Made by a program: the position numbers and the translations under genes. From Robertkochia solimangrovi (GTDB lineage Bacteria; Bacteroidota; Bacteroidia; Flavobacteriales; Flavobacteriaceae), in contig NZ_QKWN01000002.1 of NCBI RefSeq assembly GCF_007279655.1, positions 62,001 to 126,000 of the forward strand: 64,000 nucleotides of DNA, read 5' to 3'. Positions 59,301 through 64,000 of the stretch are shown here, one piece after another. Each line of letters begins with the position of its first letter. Position 1 is the stretch's first letter. Below the pieces are notes generated by a model that was not told the origin of the DNA, did not search any database, and worked only from the letters and a program-made list of their open reading frames with translations.

Positions 59301-60863
59301 ATGGCTATCACGACCACATTTGATAAAGAAACCTGGGATACCCTTCATAACAATGGGCCTTTTCCTCTAAAGAAACTTCATATAACCCAATTAGAAGGCT
59401 CGACGAATATGCCTTCAAAATTTGACCGATATAAGGATGCAGCTACCGAGGTTCAAAGGTTGATAGGCATAGCAGCCTCGCAAAATGAAGGTTTCAGGGC
59501 ATATGGCGCTCGCTGGTCACTTTCCTATATAGCACATCAAAAGGAACATATGCACTATAATAGAAAGATGAATTTGCATATACCCGTTCTGCCTGAAAAT
59601 ATGGAAGCAGGTTCATTGTATAAAGCTGAAAATCTTTTCTTCTTCGAATGTGGAAATACGATAAAAAGAATATCGGAGGTTTTATTCTCTCACGGAAAGT
59701 CTCTAAAAACAAGTGGAGCAAGTAACGGGCAAACGATTGCCGGTTGTATTTCCACCGGAGTTCATGGCTCCGCTCTTGATGTGGGTGCGGTGCAGGATTA
59801 TGTGGTAGGGATCAACCTGATCATCGGTGATCAACCCGGAGATATTGTTTATCTTGAAAGATCCAGCCGCCCTGCATTGAATAAGGGATTTGCAGATACC
59901 ATCAACTCAAGAATTATCCGTGATGATGATTTGTTCAATGCGGCTTTGGTGGGTCTGGGGGCTTTTGGATTTATTCATGGGGTGGCGATTGAGGCCGAAA
60001 ATCTGTTTCTTTTAAAAAGATATGTACGTAAAATCGATAAAAACATTGCGCTACAGCTGGCGGATACTATGGATTTTACCAATTCTTCCTTTAAAATTCC
60101 CGGAGAGACCAGTACAGTGGGTAAACCATTAATCCCTTATCATTATAAGGTCTTCATGAATCCTTATATTGATGACCAGCAATATGTAGTGGAACTGATG
60201 TATAAGAAACCGTATAGTACCGCTTATCCTGATCCTTTTCCCGTTATTGAAACATCGATCTACCGAGACCTTATTTATCTATTGGTGAGAATCTCTGAAA
60301 AATTCCCACAATCGATCCCATGGTTCATCAAAAAATTGGAAAAATCCATCTTACCGGATGTCGATGAAGAAACTTTAGGGACTCTTTATGAGACCTTTTG
60401 GGATGCGCCATATCAAGGTCCTGCCTTTGCTTGTTCCGTTGGCGTAGATCATAAAGATGCTTCGAAAGCCTATCAATTGCTGGAGGCGATGACCAGAAAA
60501 GAGGGGCCGATTCCGGGAATATTTGCCATGAGATTCGTGAAACAAACCGAAGCTACCCTTGGATTCACAAAGTTTCCGATCACCTGTATGCTGGAGATTG
60601 ACGGGGTATTGTGGAAGAAATCGGAAAAACTATTGAGTCTCAGGGAATACGGCACTAAAATGATCGAAACCTTACAGGCGAATCATATACCCTTTACGAT
60701 ACACTGGGGAAAGAATTCCGATTGGGCATTTCCAGGCCTGGTGAATTATATGTTCGGTAACAAGGCAACCGAATGGAAGCAACAGCGAAATTCGTTGCTT
60801 TCTCCTAAAATGCAAAAAGTATTCTCCAATCAATTCCTGAAAGACCTGCAACTAACCACCTGA
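59301..60863 (+). CDS. FAD-linked oxidase, aldonolactone-oxidase-like
   Basis: Starting at the ATG at 59301 (MAITTTFDKETW) gives 520 residues and avoids overlap with the lipoprotein gene. The N-terminal FAD-binding type 4 (PCMH) domain shows AYGARWSLSYI (about residues 67-77) and KSLKTSGASNGQTIAGCISTGVHGSA, the glycine-rich FAD loop typical of L-gulonolactone/D-arabinonolactone oxidases. The C-terminal part (about 230-520) has no clear ALO signature such as HWAK. It could oxidise a sugar lactone or alcohol; the substrate is open. It has no signal peptide. Confidence 0.8.
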   Translation: MAITTTFDKETWDTLHNNGPFPLKKLHITQLEGSTNMPSKFDRYKDAATEVQRLIGIAASQNEGFRAYGARWSLSYIAHQKEHMHYNRKMNLHIPVLPENMEAGSLYKAENLFFFECGNTIKRISEVLFSHGKSLKTSGASNGQTIAGCISTGVHGSALDVGAVQDYVVGINLIIGDQPGDIVYLERSSRPALNKGFADTINSRIIRDDDLFNAALVGLGAFGFIHGVAIEAENLFLLKRYVRKIDKNIALQLADTMDFTNSSFKIPGETSTVGKPLIPYHYKVFMNPYIDDQQYVVELMYKKPYSTAYPDPFPVIETSIYRDLIYLLVRISEKFPQSIPWFIKKLEKSILPDVDEETLGTLYETFWDAPYQGPAFACSVGVDHKDASKAYQLLEAMTRKEGPIPGIFAMRFVKQTEATLGFTKFPITCMLEIDGVLWKKSEKLLSLREYGTKMIETLQANHIPFTIHWGKNSDWAFPGLVNYMFGNKATEWKQQRNSLLSPKMQKVFSNQFLKDLQLTT

Positions 60864-60953
60864 ACACTTCTTTTCTGCTACGGTCAAATGATGACGCCGG
60901 GGTCCCTCAAAACCTGATGATACAATGTTGTTGATAATTGTAATTGTATTAGT

Positions 60954-63900
60954 ATGGCATCTATTCAAACCATAATCGAAGCTATCAGACAACCGGTTAC
61001 CGGTAATAAGCGCCTATGGAAGGTAATTACCCTGGCGCTCGTGGTCATAGGTATGTTAGGATTCTATTACTATAGCATCATCGAACAGAATGCTGAAAAT
61101 CTCAAGAAATTTAAATTTCAGCAACTGGACACGTACTTTCAGATGGCCTCTATGAAAATTGAAAATGATATATTAATCCATAAGGCCCTTAATAAATCTC
61201 CGGAATCCAAATCTAAAGCACTTCTATCGCAAAATCAGTTTCAACAAATTCAATATGAAAAGTTACTGTTTTCAGCATTTTGGTATGAAGGCTATTCTGA
61301 AATGAAAAAAAATCTGGATTCAATTAAACAATATTTAGATACTAATAAAAAAGCCTATTTAAAAGATTTAGCAATCCAGCAGGGTAAGGAAGATACTTAC
61401 ATAAAAGAAGATTCACTTAAAAATTCCATGGTATTAAGTATCAAAAATAATCTCAAAGAATCAATGATAAATGATTATTTAAAAGATGAATTTGAAAAAT
61501 ATTGTATCACCTTAACTTTTGAAACTGATTCTTTGAATAAAATTAATAATGAAGCTTTTTTTAAGCCCTTTATTATAAGTGAAGGAATTCAGGGAGAAGA
61601 AATTACTTTAAGAAAAGAAAATGACAGTACTTTAAGTTCGAATTTAGGTATTGTACAACAATGGCCAGTTAAAGACCCGGTCTATCAGGTTTTTCAAAAA
61701 ACATACCTGTTTGAATCTGAGTTGCAGAAAGACTTTCGGATCCACATTGAAGTTACGGCACTTATGCCCTATAAGAAATTTTTGGAGGCTAACCGAAAGC
61801 TAAGTCCATGGGTATTGATCTTTCTCTCTGCGTTACTCATTTTATGTTTGTTAGGGTTACCATATTTTAAACTTCGATACATCAGTGAAGATGAGCGTAT
61901 CTTCAGTAAAGATGTGGTTGCGGCAGGTGCCACAACCATGGTAGGGGCGTTTATGTTGTTCATTATTACGATTACTTTATTGCGGTATCAATATGCCTAT
62001 TATTACACGATACCTTCAAAATTAGGCGATCTTAATAATGAGATTCGTTATCGATTTAATCGCGAAAATGAGAATGTTATTAAAAAGCTATATGAGCTTA
62101 AATTACCCATCAATATTTTACGGTCAGACAGTTCAGATGTATTAGAGAACACCTTGTTTAATAAAATTGATTATCAAGGATTATACCTTCCCTTGCGACT
62201 CGATAGTTTAAAAGTTGGTTACAATATGAAGTATTTAACCATAATTGACGATAGTGCCTGGGTAAAAAAAAGCTATAATGTTCTTCGAAAACCAATGGCC
62301 AAGCCCTGGAAACTGAATAACCGTTCCTATTATCAGGATTTTGTATTATCCCCTAAGAAAAATGTATGGTTATTTAAGGATAAGTTACCTTATGTAATGC
62401 GCACGGTAGTCTCTATGCAGGATAACAGGGAAGAGGCTGTATACATCATTCAGGAAGAACCTGAATATTTTGAATTAATGCAATCTGAGCCAGTTTATCG
62501 TGTGGGAAGTATTCAGTTAGGATCCTTGCAAAATACCATTCTACCACAAGGTTACCAGTTCGCCGTGATCGATCCTACCGGTGAAGTTTGGTTTCATTCG
62601 GAAAAGAACCGGTCTACCCTGGAGAACTTTTATGACACCAGTCTGAAAAATGACAATCTTAAGGCTGCCATAAACTCAAGAATAGATACAAGAGGTCGGA
62701 TCTATTACAGAAATGGAAATTATTTCTATCATGTTTCGCCAATAATGGGAACCAACCTCTCTCTGATCACTTTGTATGATCAGAATCTATTACGATTTCA
62801 ACTTACCGAATCCCTGTCCTTTTCATTTCTGATGATCCTGGTTATATTTTTATTTATTGCGATACTTTCCATGATAACCGTTCGCAATAAGAAGCGTAAA
62901 TTAAAACTGAGTAAATTCACCGACTTCAGGTTTGAATTCCTTGTACCGAAAAAACCTGAAGAGGAAGATTATAAAGAAGTAAGAGAATTCAGTAATCCGA
63001 AATATTTAAAACTCGCTTTTTTCTTCTTTATAATAAGCCTGATAATTCTGCTTCTTAATTTCATGGCTCATTTTGAATTTGATACTACAGTTATTTCAAG
63101 TGTTTTAATAATTACCTGGTCCTATATAATCGTATATCATAGTATGCAGCAACAATCCAAAGGAGACAACTTTGTGCATATTATTTTTTTTCTTGTTGTA
63201 CTGTTTTTGAATGTTTTACTCTGTTCAACCATAGAAGGAGTTTTAGGTTATCTGGGCCTTATCCTGTTACAAATGGTCTTTGTTTTTTTTATTCTGGTCA
63301 ATGGCTTTAATGAAGAATTGCCATCAGAATCAGAGGAAGGTCATAGGCTTCAGCATAAGAAATGGTATGAAAAAGTGATCGATCATGTATGTTCTAATTA
63401 TACATTTCCAAGAGATTTCTGCAATCGATCTTGTGTTAAATTGATAAAAAGGTATGCAATTTCCTTACAGACAGCATACCAGCTTTTTCTGTTTTCATGG
63501 TTACTGATAGGAGTGATCGTACCTGCATTTGTCATTCATAGTAAGAATATGGAAACGAATAACAAAATCTGGATTAGGGCAAATCAATATTTCACTGCAG
63601 AAAACTATCTGGCCAAATATCAGGATTTTGCAACTAAGCTTCCTCAGAGAGTTTCAAATACTGACACCTATCAGAATGATTTGATTTTTTATAATGATTT
63701 CCGGGACTATCATATGCGAACCGGATTGTATCTGCCAGATAATTCAGAGATCATATATGACACGGTTATGGAGCGGCAGTATTTTACCAAGGAAATTATT
63801 CCTAACGTAAGCTCAGATGCAGGTATTACAGTTCATGACCTTTTCTGGCATTATAAACCCGTATTCAATAAGAAGGAATATCCTGTAAAACCCTTTGCGT

Positions 63901-64000
63901 ATGAAACAGCGGGAGATTCTATCTGGTTTTCTACGGCAAAGGGGAATAAAAGCGAAGTATACGTAAGAGTGCTCGAGGGCAAAGTGTTTGCAACAGCGGC
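60954..64000 (+). CDS. Large multi-pass membrane protein, sensor-like (3' end outside window)
   Basis: An open frame starts at the ATG at 60954 and runs to the right edge without a stop, giving at least 1015 residues. Hydrophobic helices are seen near residues 24-40, 283-300, 322-343, 622-643, 683-705, 711-725, 732-785 (two to three) and 842-862. Between them lie large soluble segments (about 45-280, 345-615 and 865 on). The second includes FAVIDPTGEVWFHSEKN and YFYHVSPIMGTNLSLITLYD, which resemble Cache sensor domains. It may be a receptor or the sensor part of a kinase whose catalytic part lies outside the window. I cannot name a family. Confidence 0.75.
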   Translation, partial: MASIQTIIEAIRQPVTGNKRLWKVITLALVVIGMLGFYYYSIIEQNAENLKKFKFQQLDTYFQMASMKIENDILIHKALNKSPESKSKALLSQNQFQQIQYEKLLFSAFWYEGYSEMKKNLDSIKQYLDTNKKAYLKDLAIQQGKEDTYIKEDSLKNSMVLSIKNNLKESMINDYLKDEFEKYCITLTFETDSLNKINNEAFFKPFIISEGIQGEEITLRKENDSTLSSNLGIVQQWPVKDPVYQVFQKTYLFESELQKDFRIHIEVTALMPYKKFLEANRKLSPWVLIFLSALLILCLLGLPYFKLRYISEDERIFSKDVVAAGATTMVGAFMLFIITITLLRYQYAYYYTIPSKLGDLNNEIRYRFNRENENVIKKLYELKLPINILRSDSSDVLENTLFNKIDYQGLYLPLRLDSLKVGYNMKYLTIIDDSAWVKKSYNVLRKPMAKPWKLNNRSYYQDFVLSPKKNVWLFKDKLPYVMRTVVSMQDNREEAVYIIQEEPEYFELMQSEPVYRVGSIQLGSLQNTILPQGYQFAVIDPTGEVWFHSEKNRSTLENFYDTSLKNDNLKAAINSRIDTRGRIYYRNGNYFYHVSPIMGTNLSLITLYDQNLLRFQLTESLSFSFLMILVIFLFIAILSMITVRNKKRKLKLSKFTDFRFEFLVPKKPEEEDYKEVREFSNPKYLKLAFFFFIISLIILLLNFMAHFEFDTTVISSVLIITWSYIIVYHSMQQQSKGDNFVHIIFFLVVLFLNVLLCSTIEGVLGYLGLILLQMVFVFFILVNGFNEELPSESEEGHRLQHKKWYEKVIDHVCSNYTFPRDFCNRSCVKLIKRYAISLQTAYQLFLFSWLLIGVIVPAFVIHSKNMETNNKIWIRANQYFTAENYLAKYQDFATKLPQRVSNTDTYQNDLIFYNDFRDYHMRTGLYLPDNSEIIYDTVMERQYFTKEIIPNVSSDAGITVHDLFWHYKPVFNKKEYPVKPFAYETAGDSIWFSTAKGNKSEVYVRVLEGKVFATA

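Noticed and set aside
1-64000. CRISPR arrays, tRNA or rRNA genes, IS elements, integrases and phage genes.
   Set aside because: I looked through the intergenic stretches and translated frames and saw no regularly spaced repeats, tRNA-like cloverleaf sequence, transposase or integrase.

Overview
The window looks like a chromosome segment of a marine-type member of the Bacteroidota, most likely Flavobacteriaceae. The grounds are a SusC/SusD pair, DUF4859 lipoproteins, DUF4369-thioredoxin lipoproteins, Bacteroidota-type Wza and Wzc proteins, many lipoproteins with an S-x-C or G-C lipobox, AT-rich intergenic DNA and mostly weak Shine-Dalgarno sites. The genus cannot be read from the sequence. I saw no tRNA, rRNA, IS element, prophage or CRISPR array.

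Region 1 (about 1-37.4 kb) is a large Wzy-type exopolysaccharide or capsule locus. The left edge carries a glycosyltransferase cut by the window, a WcaF-like acyltransferase and a WcaE-like glycosyltransferase. A polytopic WecA-like phosphoglycosyl transferase follows, then an AT-rich insert with two sulfotransferases and an SGNH-fold membrane protein, then UDP-glucuronate decarboxylase. A long minus-strand block (24.3 down to 7.7 kb) holds the Wzx flippase, a Wzy-like polymerase, eight glycosyltransferases (of which four are GT4 and three GT2 by clear motifs, plus the WbuB-like enzyme counted among the GT4s), acyltransferases, the FnlA/FnlB/FnlC set for UDP-N-acetyl-L-fucosamine with an extra cupin, and a monotopic phosphoglycosyl transferase. 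Two paralogous parallel beta-helix lipoproteins and UDP-glucose dehydrogenase come next on the minus strand. A plus-strand block then encodes a PglE-like aminotransferase, a PglF-like 4,6-dehydratase, Wza and the BY-kinase Wzc. Together these predict UDP-GlcA, UDP-Xyl, UDP-L-FucNAc and a 4-amino-4,6-dideoxy-HexNAc as precursors, lipid-linked assembly, flipping, polymerisation and Wza/Wzc export, with likely O-acetylation and sulfation.

Region 2 (37.4-45.7 kb) is mixed: three tiny membrane proteins, a PepSY membrane protein, a DUF3124 lipoprotein, a MarC protein, a TlpA-like lipoprotein, a HAD phosphatase lipoprotein, an arsR-arsM pair and an SDR oxidoreductase.

Region 3 (45.8-58.3 kb) is a SusC/SusD nutrient-uptake locus with no visible glycoside hydrolase. 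It carries instead a DUF4859 lipoprotein and a gluzincin-like (HEIGH) metallopeptidase lipoprotein that ends in the same DUF4859 domain. Beside it are a TlpA-like lipoprotein, a NarL-type response regulator lacking the phosphoacceptor aspartate, and a secreted S15/X-Pro dipeptidyl-peptidase-like enzyme. This suggests peptide or glycoprotein use.

Region 4 (58.3-64 kb) contains a terminator-rich stretch without genes, a small lipoprotein, an FAD-linked oxidase and the first 1015 codons of a large multi-pass membrane protein that runs off the right edge.
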